Below are positions 12,510 through 22,090 of a stretch of DNA of 64,000 nt, in pieces; within the stretch, counting starts at the first letter, position 1; the number at the start of each line of letters is the position of its first letter. A model generated the notes under the pieces. It had not been told where the DNA came from, did not search any database, and worked only from the letters and a program-made list of their open reading frames with translations. Source of the DNA: Duganella sp. (lineage in GTDB: Bacteria > Pseudomonadota > Gammaproteobacteria > Burkholderiales > Burkholderiaceae_D). A program made the translations under genes and the position numbers. The stretch lies in NCBI GenBank assembly GCA_026225475.1, contig JAMFSU010000053.1, forward strand, positions 89,832-153,831. Reading direction: 5' to 3'.

Positions 12510-13853
12510 TCAGCTCTCCTCGAAATGGATGGCAGGATGGATCAGTTCACGCGGCACCAGGGTCGATAACACGGCGACGACTTCACGCGCCGTTTTGGTG
12601 GCACCACCACCACCGGCCGGGCCGCAGGTGTAGAGCGTTTCCACTTCATTGCCGATACGCACAGCTTCGCGCATGGTAGCGGTGCGGCCGCTGACGCGTG
12701 CGCGTACTTCATCAGGTTCGGCAGCGTTGGCGGCAAGCTGTGGACCGTGGATGGCGTTGACACCGATGAGGTCATATCGCAGTTCGCTGGCGACGATGCC
12801 CATGATGGTCAAGCGTTCTTTGACGATATCGAGCGCCAGTTGGCCGCGTGCCTGTGCGCCAGGGCCGGCATAGGAAATCTGGCCTTCGCCGATATAGCTG
12901 TCGAGATAGCCCAGCGTGGTCTTCAACGTGGCTGGACGGGGGCGACCGTTGCCACCACTGATGGCAACCCGGTCAGGGCCGATCTGCTTGATCTGCACTT
13001 GTGAAAAATCAGCAATCACATCGGGCGTGTAATAGGCTTGCGGGTCGTGAATCTCATACAGTAGCTGTTCCTTACAGGTGGCTGTCGTGACCTGGCCACC
13101 AGAACCAGCCACCTTGGTGATGATGGCGCTACCGTCGGCGGCGACTTCAGCCAATGGAAAGCCCAGGCGCGCCAGCGCGGGCACATCCTTGACGCCGGGA
13201 TCGGCAAAATAGCCACCGGTGATTTGCCCTGCGCATTCGAGTAAATGCCCGACCAGCGTGCCCTGGCCGAGCCGTTGCCAGTCATCGGCTTGCCAGTCGA
13301 AGGCATGGATCAGCGGTCCCAGTACCAGTGCCGGGTCGGCGATGCGGCCGGTGATGACGATGTCGGCACCGGCTTGCAAGGCGGCCACGATTGGTTGGGC
13401 ACCAAGGTAGGCATTGGCGGAAATCAGTTGCTCGCCCAGCGAGCGCACGGGCTGGCCGTTGTCTTCAATGCGATAGTCGTCGCGCTGGACGATGTTGAGC
13501 ACATCGTCGCCGGTGATGGCGGCGATCTTCAATCCAGACAGGCCGAGTGACTGCGCGATTTCCTTGATCTTGGCCGCGCCTGCCAGGGGATTGGCCGCAC
13601 CCATATTAGTGATGATCTTGATGCCCTTGGCAGCGCAAGGTTTGAGTACTGCCAGCATACGCTCGGCCAGCAAGGGATCGTAACCCTTTTGCGGATCGGC
13701 GCGGCGTGCCTGTTGACCGATGGCAATCGTGCGTTCGGCCAGGCATTCAAAGATCAGATAGTCGAGATCGCCGTGTTCGGCCAACTCGACGGCAGGCTCA
13801 ATGCGGTCACCCGAGTATCCGGCGCCAGCGCCGATGCGGATGGTTTTGATCAT
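12510..13853 (-). CDS. AtuA / DUF1446 family protein
   Basis: 447-residue cytoplasmic protein of the acyclic terpene utilisation family: IRIGAGAGYSGDRIEPA at the N-terminus, the DYLIFECLAERT segment, TNMGAANPLA, and a glycine-rich CGPAGGGGATK motif near the C-terminus. Members occur in terpene, isovalerate and poorly defined acid catabolism operons. Here it is sandwiched between a CitMHS carrier gene (9 bp gap) and its own small partner gene, suggesting a carrier plus two-subunit enzyme acting on a di- or tricarboxylate-like substrate. The substrate is inference only. Confidence 0.75.
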   Translation of the reverse strand: MIKTIRIGAGAGYSGDRIEPAVELAEHGDLDYLIFECLAERTIAIGQQARRADPQKGYDPLLAERMLAVLKPCAAKGIKIITNMGAANPLAGAAKIKEIAQSLGLSGLKIAAITGDDVLNIVQRDDYRIEDNGQPVRSLGEQLISANAYLGAQPIVAALQAGADIVITGRIADPALVLGPLIHAFDWQADDWQRLGQGTLVGHLLECAGQITGGYFADPGVKDVPALARLGFPLAEVAADGSAIITKVAGSGGQVTTATCKEQLLYEIHDPQAYYTPDVIADFSQVQIKQIGPDRVAISGGNGRPRPATLKTTLGYLDSYIGEGQISYAGPGAQARGQLALDIVKERLTIMGIVASELRYDLIGVNAIHGPQLAANAAEPDEVRARVSGRTATMREAVRIGNEVETLYTCGPAGGGGATKTAREVVAVLSTLVPRELIHPAIHFEES

Positions 13854-13862
13854 GGTTCTTCC

Positions 13863-15164
13863 TTACAGCAAGGGAAACAGTCCCAGTAGCACGCAGGCGA
13901 TGGTCATCACCACCGAGGCGCCAAACAGGAACGGAATCGTGAATTTTTGGTGGTCGGCCAGTTCAATGCCAGCCAGGCCGCAGACCAGGAAAGTGGCCGG
14001 TGTCAGCGGGCTGACCGGAAAGCCTGTCGTCATCTGGCCCAGCAGCGCTGCCTGCGCTACTTGCAGCGTCGGTACGCCAAGCATGTGGCTGACTTCGGCA
14101 ATCACCGGCAACACGCCAAAGTAGAACGAGTCAGGGTCGAACAGCAGGCTCAGCGGCATCGACAGCAAGCCCAGTACCACTGGGATATGTTGTGCCATTT
14201 CTGGTGGTACGAAACCGACTGCAGTTTTGGCCATGGCCGTGAGCATGCCGGACTTGGTCATGATGCCGGTAAACACGCCGGCGGCGAACAGGATGCTGGC
14301 CATCAGCAAGGCGGCCTTGGCATGGGCATCGATGCGCGCGCGCTGCATGGTGACATCGGGGTAGTTGATCATCAGTGCCAGCACCACGCCAATCATGAAC
14401 ATCACGACCGGATCGACCTTGCCACTGATCATCACGCCCAGCACGAACACGGTCAGGATGATGTTGATCCAGAAGTTGCGCGGGCGGCGGATTTTCTTTT
14501 CTTCCTCGGTCAGGACATGTTCCTGGATCACGCCGGCGGCAGCGCCTTTGCTCAGGCCTAGGCGTTTTTCTTCCTTCCGGCCGAGCAGGTAAGAAGTGAT
14601 GAAGACAAACGCCAGCCCGATCAACTGGATTGGAATCAACGGCGTGAAGATTTCGCTGACGGGAATATGCAGCGCGGCCGAAGCGCGGATCATCGGGCCG
14701 GTCCACGGCAAAAAGTTGACCCCGGCAGCCAGCGAGGCGACACAGGCCAGGATACGTTTGTCGATGCCGAGCCGATTGTACAGCGGCAGCATCGCGGGAA
14801 TCGTGATCAAAAAAGTCACTGCACCGGAGCCATCGAGGTGGATCAACAGCGCCAGCAGCGCCGTGCCCGGCACAATGCGGCTGGGCCTGCTACCGACGGT
14901 GCGCAGGATGCGAGTGATGATGGGGTCGAGCATGCCGGCATCGGTGACGATGCCGAAGAATAGAATCGCGAACACGAACATGCCGGCCACCGGCGCAATT
15001 GCTGTTACACCGGAGACGATGAACTTGGAGGTGGCCATACCGAAGCCGCCGATCAGCGCTGCCACGATGGGAATCGCAATCAGCGCCACCAGGGGCGACA
15101 TCTTTTTGGTCAGGATGGCCGTGAAGAGCAGGACGATGGTAATAAAGCCAAGCAGGGCAAGCAT
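13863..15164 (-). CDS. CitMHS family citrate/carboxylate:proton symporter
   Basis: 433-residue polytopic membrane protein with about 11-12 hydrophobic segments and CitMHS features: LGFITIVLLFTAILTKKMSPLVAL at the start, LIHLDGSGAVTFLITIPAMLPLY, and LSLLFDPDSFYFGVLPV. The family imports metal-citrate or related carboxylates. ATG at 15164 is chosen for GGAG six bases upstream; a longer in-frame start at 15305 adds 47 non-membrane residues. It is first gene of a three-gene minus-strand unit with the AtuA pair, divergent from a LysR regulator that probably controls it. Confidence 0.85.
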   Translation of the reverse strand: MLALLGFITIVLLFTAILTKKMSPLVALIAIPIVAALIGGFGMATSKFIVSGVTAIAPVAGMFVFAILFFGIVTDAGMLDPIITRILRTVGSRPSRIVPGTALLALLIHLDGSGAVTFLITIPAMLPLYNRLGIDKRILACVASLAAGVNFLPWTGPMIRASAALHIPVSEIFTPLIPIQLIGLAFVFITSYLLGRKEEKRLGLSKGAAAGVIQEHVLTEEEKKIRRPRNFWINIILTVFVLGVMISGKVDPVVMFMIGVVLALMINYPDVTMQRARIDAHAKAALLMASILFAAGVFTGIMTKSGMLTAMAKTAVGFVPPEMAQHIPVVLGLLSMPLSLLFDPDSFYFGVLPVIAEVSHMLGVPTLQVAQAALLGQMTTGFPVSPLTPATFLVCGLAGIELADHQKFTIPFLFGASVVMTIACVLLGLFPLL

Positions 15165-15375
15165 GTGTGTCTCCGAATATTGTGTGCGCTGTCTCCCGGT
15201 GGGAGCAGCGTGGATTCTTATTGATCCGTCTGTTTGTGCACTTGTGTGGATGGCACCAGACGTTATGTGCATCTGTATTCCATATGGCAAGCCGAGTGTA
15301 GGCAATAGCTGATTTTGTTGTAAAGTGCAATTTTTCGATTGATTGATCGTTTTTTTAGATTAATGGGGTGGTACT

Positions 15376-16281
15376 GTGCAAGCCAATATTTCCACTAAGT
15401 TGCTGCAGGCCTTCCTGGCGCTGCACGCCTGTCGCCATTTTGGTCACGCCGCGCAACGCTGCCATGTATCGCAATCGGCCTTCAGCGTGATGATCCAGAA
15501 GCTGGAGGCCGCAACTGGTGCCAGATTGTTTGAGCGCGATACGCGCAATGTCACACTGACACCGGAAGGCGAGCTGTTCGTGGAAGTGGCGCAGCAATTG
15601 ATGAGTGACATCGAGGCCGCATTTTCTGACATGAGCGACTATGTGGCACGGCGCAAGGGGCGGGTTTCGATTGCGGCCTTGCCGTCGCTGGCAGCCGGTT
15701 GGCTGCCGCCGGTGATCGCCGCCTATCAGGCGCAGCATCCGGGCGTGACGGTGGAGTTGTTCGATGCCATTTCCGACCATTGCCTGAGCTATCTGCGCCA
15801 GGGCAAGGCCGATATCGCATTGACCGCGCCTGGGCCCAATCTGATGGAATTCGATACTCAGCCTTTGTGTGCCGATCCGTTTTATCTGGTTTGTCGGCGC
15901 GACCATCGACTGGCGAAAAAACGCCTCATCCAACTGCCGCAACTGGCTGGCTGCGCGCTGATCCATCTGGCCCGCTCGACCAGTGTGCGGCAGCATCTGG
16001 ATGCTCTGTTGCGGCCGGTGGGCGTGGTCAATGCCGGGTTTGAAGTCGAGCATCTGGCGACCGTGGCCGGTTTGATCGAAAGCGGTCTGGGCGTCAGTCT
16101 GGTGCCGGAGTTGACCTTGTTCCAGTTTCGCCATCCCAATCTGGTGGCGGTTCCGCTCAACGCGCCCGAGCTGGTGCGCCCGCTGTTGATCGTCAAGGCC
16201 AAGGAGCGCAGCCTGTCGATTGCGGCGCAAGGTTTGCTGGTCTTGATTCAAGAAAAAAGCCGGTCAGGACTTTCATCCTGA
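15376..16281 (+). CDS. LysR-type transcriptional regulator
   Basis: 301 residues: N-terminal winged helix-turn-helix (LLQAFLALHACRHFGHAAQRCHVSQSAFSVMIQKLE, about 8-45) and a C-terminal substrate-binding domain from about residue 90. The start is GTG with a purine-rich GGGGTGG five bases upstream. It is divergent from the CitMHS-AtuA operon with a 211-bp AT-rich gap, the classic arrangement for a LysR activator of a neighbouring catabolic operon. Its effector is unknown. The last codons lie inside the terminator hairpin of the convergent transporter gene. Confidence 0.88.
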   Translation: MQANISTKLLQAFLALHACRHFGHAAQRCHVSQSAFSVMIQKLEAATGARLFERDTRNVTLTPEGELFVEVAQQLMSDIEAAFSDMSDYVARRKGRVSIAALPSLAAGWLPPVIAAYQAQHPGVTVELFDAISDHCLSYLRQGKADIALTAPGPNLMEFDTQPLCADPFYLVCRRDHRLAKKRLIQLPQLAGCALIHLARSTSVRQHLDALLRPVGVVNAGFEVEHLATVAGLIESGLGVSLVPELTLFQFRHPNLVAVPLNAPELVRPLLIVKAKERSLSIAAQGLLVLIQEKSRSGLSS

Positions 16282-16286
16282 CCGGC
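16253..16286 (-). terminator. Terminator of the MHS transporter gene
   Basis: A perfect 11-bp stem (16259-16269 with 16276-16286) is followed, reading the minus strand, by six T residues. It lies about 40 bp past the transporter stop and inside the end of the lysR gene. Confidence 0.85.
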
Positions 16287-16325
16287 CGGCATTGCTTTAG
16301 TCTTGGCTTACTTTGACGGACCTGC

Positions 16326-17984
16326 TTAGTCCTTGGCGTAGATATCGTTGTCCTTGGTTTCCTTGACGAACAGCGCGCCGACCACAACGGTGATCAGGGC
16401 GATGATGATCGGATACCACAGGCCATAGTAGATATCACCCTTGAATGCCACCAATGCAAACGAGGTGGTGGGCAACAGGCCGCCGAACCAGCCATTGCCG
16501 ATGTGGTAAGGCATCGACATCGAGGTGTAGCGGATACGGGTAGGGAACATTTCCACCAGCGCTGCCGCAATCGGGCCATACACCATGGTCACGTACAGCA
16601 CCAGGATGAACAACAGCAGCAACACCATCGGTTTGTTCATTTGATCCGGATCGGCCTTGCTCGGATAACCGGCCAGTTTGATATCGTCAGCCAGTGCCTT
16701 GGAGAACGCCTTGTCCTTGGCTGCAGCATCTTCCTTGGACAAACCAGCGGCGTCGTAGGAAGCGATGGTATTGTCGCCAATCTTGACGGTTGCCACCGAA
16801 CCAGGTGCTCCAACCACGTTTTGGTAGTTCACCGAGGCAGCTGACAGCTTGGCCTTGGCGATGTCGCACGAAGACGTGAACTTCTTGGTGCCGGTCGGGT
16901 TGAACTGGAATTGGCACGTGGCAGGATCAGCAGTGACGATCACCGGCGATTTTTGCTGTGCCATTTCCAGTGCTGGATTGGCGTAATGCGTCAGGCCCTG
17001 GAATATCGGGAAGTAGGTCAGCGCGGCGATCAGGCAACCACCGAGGATGATTGGCTTGCGGCCGATCTTGTCGGACAGCGAACCAAACACGATGAAAAAC
17101 GGCGTCGCCAGCAGCAGTGCCAACGCGATCAGGATATTGGCCAACGGACCATCGACCTTGAGCGATTGGGTCAGGAAGAACAGGGCGTAAAACTGCCCGG
17201 TGTACCAGACCACGGCTTGACCTGCAGTCAGACCGACCAGCGCCAGAATCACCATTTTGAGGTTTTTCCATTGACCGAAAGCTTCAGTCAGCGGTGCTTT
17301 CGATACCTTGCCTTCGGATTTCATCTTCAGGAACGCTGGCGACTCATTCATCGACAGACGGATCCAGACAGAAACCGCTAATAACAGGATCGACACCAGG
17401 AAGGGAATGCGCCATCCCCAGTCGGCAAACGCTGCTTCGCCGATCGCCGTACGGACGCCCAGAATGACCAGCAGCGACAGGAACAGACCCAGTGTGGCAG
17501 TGGTCTGGATCCAGGCCGTGAAGGCGCCGCGACGGTCGTCCGGTGCATGTTCGGCTACATAGGTGGCAGCGCCACCGTATTCGCCACCCAATGCCAGGCC
17601 TTGCAGGATGCGCAGCGAGATCAGGATGATTGGTGCGGTGATGCCGATCGAATTGTAGTTCGGCAAAATCCCCACGATGAAGGTGGATGCCCCCATGATC
17701 AGGATGGTCATCAGGAAGGTGTATTTGCGGCCGATCATGTCACCCAGGCGGCCGAACACCAACGCGCCGAACGGGCGCACGATGAAGCCGGCAGCAAACG
17801 CCAGCAGTGCGAAAATGAAGCCGGTATTGGGGTCGGTGCCGGTAAAGAATTGCTTGGCGATGATCGCCGCCAGCGAGCCGTACAGATAAAAGTCGTACCA
17901 CTCGAATACGGTACCGAGTGAAGACGCAAAGATAACCTTGCGTTCTTCAGGCGTAATACTGCGCCCAGTGGATGCTGTCGCCAT
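16326..17984 (-). CDS. MFS transporter, metabolite:H+ symporter (MHS) family
   Basis: 552-residue, 12-helix major facilitator protein. It has the MHS signatures SLGTVFEWYDFYLYGSLA near residue 22, GRLGDMIGRKYTF, and LALGGEYGGAATYVAEHAP. Between about residues 345 and 440 it carries a hydrophilic insertion, probably periplasmic, with two cysteines (ATCQ and SSCD) that could form a disulfide. That loop explains the excess over the usual length of about 430. Relatives transport alpha-ketoglutarate, proline/betaine, shikimate or dicarboxylates; the substrate here is unknown. Confidence 0.85.
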   Translation of the reverse strand: MATASTGRSITPEERKVIFASSLGTVFEWYDFYLYGSLAAIIAKQFFTGTDPNTGFIFALLAFAAGFIVRPFGALVFGRLGDMIGRKYTFLMTILIMGASTFIVGILPNYNSIGITAPIILISLRILQGLALGGEYGGAATYVAEHAPDDRRGAFTAWIQTTATLGLFLSLLVILGVRTAIGEAAFADWGWRIPFLVSILLLAVSVWIRLSMNESPAFLKMKSEGKVSKAPLTEAFGQWKNLKMVILALVGLTAGQAVVWYTGQFYALFFLTQSLKVDGPLANILIALALLLATPFFIVFGSLSDKIGRKPIILGGCLIAALTYFPIFQGLTHYANPALEMAQQKSPVIVTADPATCQFQFNPTGTKKFTSSCDIAKAKLSAASVNYQNVVGAPGSVATVKIGDNTIASYDAAGLSKEDAAAKDKAFSKALADDIKLAGYPSKADPDQMNKPMVLLLLFILVLYVTMVYGPIAAALVEMFPTRIRYTSMSMPYHIGNGWFGGLLPTTSFALVAFKGDIYYGLWYPIIIALITVVVGALFVKETKDNDIYAKD

Positions 17985-18136
17985 GCTTGTCTCCTTGATT
18001 TTTTAAATAATGGATGTACAAACGAGCGACCCAAACTGCGCGGGCGCTATTTGTGCACGCAAGGAGTGTGCGACGTGAAACTTACGCAAGACTTGCTTGA
18101 AACTTACATAAGCTTACAGCTGGGCAAGAGCAGCGC

Positions 18137-18754
18137 TTAGGCAGCCTGTTGTTGCAAGAAAGCTGGCACCTTGGCGGCCGGCATGCGGCCAATGGCGGCC
18201 AGCAGGGCAGGATCGATGTGGCGACATTGATAATGCTGGCGCAAGCGCTGGCCGAGCACGATCAGTAATTCTGCCGAAACTTCGGCATCGGCTTCGGCGC
18301 GGTGGGCGTCGCCGCGAAAACGGATGCCCTGGTTGGCAGCGACATTGGCGAGCCGGTAACTGTCCAGTCCGGGCAGCAGACGGCGCGACAGCAGTAGCGA
18401 ACAGACCAGTTCGCCATAACCGGTCTGCAAGTCCTGGCGTTGGCTTTCAGCTTGCAGGAACTTGTCGTCGAAGCTGGCATTGTGCGCGGCTAGCGCATCG
18501 CGGCCAATGAAACGTAGCAGTTCGGGTAATACCCGTTCGACTGGCGGGGCCTGATCGACCATCTCTTGGGTGATGCCGGTCAGTGCCGTGATTTCGTAAG
18601 GAATGTCGACATTACAATTGATCAGCGTCACAAACCGTTCGACCACGCGGCCCTCGACGATGCGCAACGCAGCGACCTCGGTAATGCGCGCGCCTTGCGC
18701 CGGGCTCAGGCCAGTGGTTTCAAAGTCCAGCATCACAACAGGTTGGTTAATCAC
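18137..18754 (-). CDS. DnaQ-like 3'-5' exonuclease
   Basis: 205-residue DEDDh exonuclease domain: D10 and E12 in MLDFETTGL, an aspartate in HNASFDDKFL, and histidine and aspartate in GDAHRAEADAE. It lacks a GIY-YIG or helicase partner domain and is shorter than replicative epsilon (about 240), so it may be an accessory proofreading or RNA/DNA-processing nuclease. No clear operon partner; the neighbouring transporter gene lies beyond a gap of about 150 bp. Confidence 0.85.
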   Translation of the reverse strand: MINQPVVMLDFETTGLSPAQGARITEVAALRIVEGRVVERFVTLINCNVDIPYEITALTGITQEMVDQAPPVERVLPELLRFIGRDALAAHNASFDDKFLQAESQRQDLQTGYGELVCSLLLSRRLLPGLDSYRLANVAANQGIRFRGDAHRAEADAEVSAELLIVLGQRLRQHYQCRHIDPALLAAIGRMPAAKVPAFLQQQAA

Positions 18755-18917
18755 GGTAGATCGCCATCAAAAAGACATAAACAGCGATTTTAATACGTGC
18801 CGCCGTTTTACAGGTAAGGCCGGGATGCGCATTCGAGGCAAGCGATGCAAGATCGCACAAGCTTCGCTTATCATTACGCTTTATTTAACTATGTAATCTA
18901 AAATTTTGGAGATCGTG

Positions 18918-19220
18918 GTGCTCAAACATATCGTCATGTGGAAACTGAAAGAGAAGGCCGAAGGCGCCGATAAAGCAACCAATGCGCGCAAGATGAAAGC
19001 ATTGCTGGACGGCTGTGCCGGTCTGGTGCCGGGCATGCTGAAGTTTGAAGCGGTGCTGGCGCAGCCAGGACTGGAAGCGACTTACGATGTGGTGTTGTAT
19101 TCCGAGTTTGTGTCCAAGGAAGCGCTCGATGCCTATCAAGACCATCCTGACCATGTTGCCATCAAGCCATTCATCGGTGCGATCCGCGAAGGCCGTCAGT
19201 GTATGGACTACGAAGTCTGA
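18918..19220 (+). CDS. Dabb (stress-responsive alpha/beta-barrel) family protein
   Basis: 100-residue dimeric ferredoxin-like barrel protein: MLKHIVMWKLKEKAEG at the start, PGMLKFEAVLAQPG in the middle, and the family's terminal HPDHVAIKPFI segment. GTG at 18918 is chosen because GGAG lies six bases upstream; TTG 18906 and GTG 18915 are in frame but badly spaced. The substrate and function of bacterial Dabb proteins are mostly unknown. It begins a run of three small plus-strand genes. Confidence 0.8.
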   Translation: MLKHIVMWKLKEKAEGADKATNARKMKALLDGCAGLVPGMLKFEAVLAQPGLEATYDVVLYSEFVSKEALDAYQDHPDHVAIKPFIGAIREGRQCMDYEV

Positions 19221-19311
19221 GATTTACCCTGCCGGCGTTCGTCAACGTTTGCCGGGTTTGCCACAATGCCGCATGTACGCGTCAACGTGGCGGCATTTTT
19301 TGTCTTTCATC

Positions 19312-19749
19312 ATGGCCCATTCCTTATCTGAAGTGTTCATCAACGGCAATCCCTATCTGGAAAGCCTTGGCGTGGTTGTGCTCGACTACGGCGACGGTCG
19401 TGCCAGCATGGCATTGGCATTGCGCTCCGAATTCATGAACAGTTGGCATGTCGCGCAAGGCGGGATATCGATGACCTTGATGGATGTCGCCATGGGTTTG
19501 GCGGCACGTACAGCAGTGGTTGATGCCAAGTCGTCGGCGACGGTCGACATGAGTACCAGCTTCCTGCGCCCGGCCGGCAAGAGCGGCGATACTCTCATCG
19601 CGCATGGTCGGGTTTATCATAGCTCGACCACCATGTGCTTTTGCGATGCCGAGTTGTGGAATGGCAACTTACTGGTCGCCAAGGCGATGGGCACGTTCAA
19701 GGCCATCAAGCGCGTCGATATCGGCAAGCGCCTGGTGCCAGAGAAATAA
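19312..19749 (+). CDS. PaaI-family thioesterase
   Basis: 145-residue hotdog-fold acyl-CoA thioesterase. The pattern NSWHVAQGGISMTLMDVAMGLAA is the family's central helix (HxGxxxxLxD-like, with Gln-Gly-Gly), and VDMSTSFLRPAGKSGD is the following strand. The start ATG at 19312 matches the family N-terminus (SLSEVFINGNPYLESLG); an ATG at 19273 is in frame. The ribosome site is weak. It lies between the Dabb and acetyltransferase genes with short gaps, so the three may be co-transcribed. Substrate unknown. Confidence 0.83.
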   Translation: MAHSLSEVFINGNPYLESLGVVVLDYGDGRASMALALRSEFMNSWHVAQGGISMTLMDVAMGLAARTAVVDAKSSATVDMSTSFLRPAGKSGDTLIAHGRVYHSSTTMCFCDAELWNGNLLVAKAMGTFKAIKRVDIGKRLVPEK

Positions 19750-19763
19750 ACCAAAAATTACCA

Positions 19764-20195
19764 ATGACCAAGCCACACACCTTACAAATTGCCGCCTGGG
19801 ATGTCTTGCGCGCCGATGCCTCACTGATTCGCAATGAAGTCTTCGTGGTCGAGCAGCAGGTTGACGTTGCGCTGGAACTTGATGAGATGGACGTCGTTTG
19901 CCTGCATGCAGTGGCCTATGACGCCAACGGCCAGCCGATTGCAACCGGTCGCTTGCTGCCGGATGGTCATATCGGCCGCATGGCGGTACGCAAGAACGGA
20001 CGCGGGCAAGGTATTGGCGGTGCGGTGCTGCAGGCATTGATGGCCGCAGCACGTCAGCGCGGTGATCAACAGGTGATGCTGAATGCGCAAACGCATGCTG
20101 CACCGTTTTATGCCAACCATGGTTTTGAGCAAGAAGGTGATGAGTTCATGGAAGCCGGAATCGCTCACATTGCCATGCGCGCTGCACTGGACTAG
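19764..20195 (+). CDS. GNAT family N-acetyltransferase
   Basis: 143-residue GNAT domain. The acetyl-CoA binding loop is GRMAVRKNGRGQGIGGAVLQ, with strand 4 ahead of it and the C-terminal APFYANHGFEQEGDEF motif. The N-terminal RNEVFVVEQQVD resembles the ElaA/YjcF-type subgroup. It follows the thioesterase by 14 bp. The acceptor substrate is unknown. Confidence 0.83.
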   Translation: MTKPHTLQIAAWDVLRADASLIRNEVFVVEQQVDVALELDEMDVVCLHAVAYDANGQPIATGRLLPDGHIGRMAVRKNGRGQGIGGAVLQALMAAARQRGDQQVMLNAQTHAAPFYANHGFEQEGDEFMEAGIAHIAMRAALD

Positions 20196-20450
20196 GCGCG
20201 CACCGGCAGTCGTTGTCATAGCTGCAATACGAAGGTGTCAGCGCTGCAGGCTTTGGTTGAGGATGGCGCTCGGCTTCTTTTTGGTGCAAGGCAAAAATCC
20301 AAAAAACCGTTGTGGTTTCCCACAATATCTCGCGATGTAGCGCTGGTGCATACTTCGCCCGCAGTCGCTATATCATTGGTGCTTATAACAAGTTATAACA
20401 GTGACCTGCCTCTCATATTTTCGAGATTTACATAATAAACGGAGAATCGA

Positions 20451-21773
20451 ATGGCCAAGAAGCCACCACTATACAAATCCCTATACTTCCAGGTCCTGAC
20501 GGCGATTGTCATCGGCGTGCTGCTGGGTCATTTCTATCCGCATACCGGCGAGATGATGAAGCCGCTTGGTGACGGTTTTATCAAGTTGATCAAGATGATC
20601 ATCGCACCGGTGATTTTCTGTACCGTCGTGCTCGGTATCGCTGGCATGGAAGATATGAAGAAGGTCGGCAAAACCGGTGGCCTGGCCTTGCTGTACTTTG
20701 AAGTCGTCAGTACCTTGGCGCTGGTGGTTGGCCTGGTGCTGGTCAATGTACTCAAGCCAGGTGCCGGTATGAACGTCGATGTATCGACGATTGATACCAA
20801 GAGCATCACGGCCTTCACCAATCCCGAAAAGATGGGCGGGATTGTTGACTACATCATGAACATCATCCCGAACAGCTTGTTTGATGCCTTCGCCAAGGGC
20901 GATGTGTTGCAAGTGTTGCTGATTTCGGTACTGTTCGGTTTTGCACTACACAAGTTCGGTGGTCGCGGCACGCTGGTGTTTGACTTCATCGAAAAAATTT
21001 CGCATGTGCTGTTCTCGGTGGTCGGTACCATCATGAAGGTCGCGCCTATTGGTGCCTTCGGTGCGATGGCATTCACCATCGGTAAATACGGTGTCGGCTC
21101 GCTGCTGTCGCTGGGCAAGCTGATGGGCACGTTTTACCTGACCTGCCTGATCTTTGTATTCGTCATTCTGGGCATCATTACCCGTCTGCATGGCTTCAGC
21201 ATCTGGAAGTTCGTCAAGTACATCAAGGAAGAATTGCTGATCGTGCTGGGTACGTCGTCGTCGGAATCGGTATTGCCACGCATGCTGGTGAAGATGGAAA
21301 ACCTCGGCGCCAAAAAGACGGTGGTCGGTCTGGTGATTCCAACGGGTTACTCGTTCAACCTGGACGGTACGGCGATTTATCTGACCATGGCGGCTGTGTT
21401 CATTGCGCAGGCGACCAATACGCCGATGACGCTGGTGCAGGAACTGACACTGCTGGCGGTGTTGTTGCTGACGTCCAAGGGCGCGGCAGGGATCACAGGT
21501 AGCGGCTTTATCGTGCTGGCGGCAACCTTGTCGGCAGTGGGACATGTCCCGGTTGCCGGTTTGGCGTTGATTCTCGGTATTGATCGTTTCATGTCGGAGG
21601 CGCGCGCCTTGACCAATACTGTGGGTAACGGTGTTGCTACCCTGATTGTGGCCAAGTGGAGCGGTGAGCTCGACGAGAAGCGCTTGCATGCCGAACTCAA
21701 CAATGAGACCTCGGAAGCGGCTAACACACCGGAAAAGGTGCTCGATCGCACTGAGGCCAAGCTGCATTTGTAA
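20451..21773 (+). CDS. dctA: C4-dicarboxylate transporter DctA (DAACS family)
   Basis: 440-residue dicarboxylate/amino acid:cation symporter. It has the membrane helices and re-entrant loops of the family, the serine-rich [12 protein letters not shown] loop, [16 protein letters not shown], and the C-terminal helix with [14 protein letters not shown]. Imports succinate, fumarate and malate with protons or sodium. The length and the exact motifs match DctA better than GltP. GGAG precedes the ATG. The 255-bp region upstream has no gene; downstream is a strong terminator. Confidence 0.92.
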   Translation: MAKKPPLYKSLYFQVLTAIVIGVLLGHFYPHTGEMMKPLGDGFIKLIKMIIAPVIFCTVVLGIAGMEDMKKVGKTGGLALLYFEVVSTLALVVGLVLVNVLKPGAGMNVDVSTIDTKSITAFTNPEKMGGIVDYIMNIIPNSLFDAFAKGDVLQVLLISVLFGFALHKFGGRGTLVFDFIEKISHVLFSVVGTIMKVAPIGAFGAMAFTIGKYGVGSLLSLGKLMGTFYLTCLIFVFVILGIITRLHGFSIWKFVKYIKEELLIVLGTSSSESVLPRMLVKMENLGAKKTVVGLVIPTGYSFNLDGTAIYLTMAAVFIAQATNTPMTLVQELTLLAVLLLTSKGAAGITGSGFIVLAATLSAVGHVPVAGLALILGIDRFMSEARALTNTVGNGVATLIVAKWSGELDEKRLHAELNNETSEAANTPEKVLDRTEAKLHL

Positions 21774-21820
21774 TCGGCTTTAGTCATGTCAGATTGGGCC
21801 AGTCCTGATTTGATCGAAGA

Positions 21821-21860
21821 AAAAACGGCGACAGGATGAAAGTCCTGTCGCCGTTTTTCT
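21821..21860. terminator. Strong bidirectional terminator after dctA
   Basis: A 16-bp perfect stem (21821-21836 with 21843-21858) has A residues on the left arm and T residues on the right, so it can stop transcripts on both strands. It lies about 50 bp past the dctA stop. Confidence 0.9.
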
Positions 21861-21935
21861 ATTGTCTGATCATCAATTGTAGGGAGACACTGCAACAAAA
21901 CAAAGCCTTGTCAAAAAAGCAAATCCCCAAAAGCA

Positions 21936-21970
21936 AAGACCCATAACGATAATCTGGCGTTATGGGTCTT
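21936..21970. other. Perfect 13-bp hairpin in the dctA downstream region
   Basis: Arms 21936-21948 and 21958-21970 are exact inverted repeats with a 9-nt loop. No long T-run follows on either strand. It lies in a 508-bp stretch (21774-22281) without a convincing gene, which otherwise holds the dctA terminator, this hairpin and the sRNA-like element at 22091-22172. Confidence 0.6.
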
Positions 21971-22090
21971 GGTCTCCTCACAGCCTCTTAAGGACTGGAT
22001 CTATTTGATGCTATTGTGTTCGCTTTATTTCCAGAAGTCATTCTGCGGTGCAGCATGAAAATAAGGGCGGAAATGGGGTGGAAAAGACAT

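Noticed and set aside
20344..20358. GG-N10-GC arrangement that could be a sigma-54 promoter for dctA
   Set aside because: Only the GG and GC dinucleotides and a few flanking bases match; the TTGC element is interrupted, and no DctD-type regulator is nearby.
21821..21914. Second minus-strand sRNA between 21914 and 21821 with a TTGACA at 21914-21909
   Set aside because: No -10 element at proper distance and only a weak internal hairpin; mentioned only as a possible sibling.
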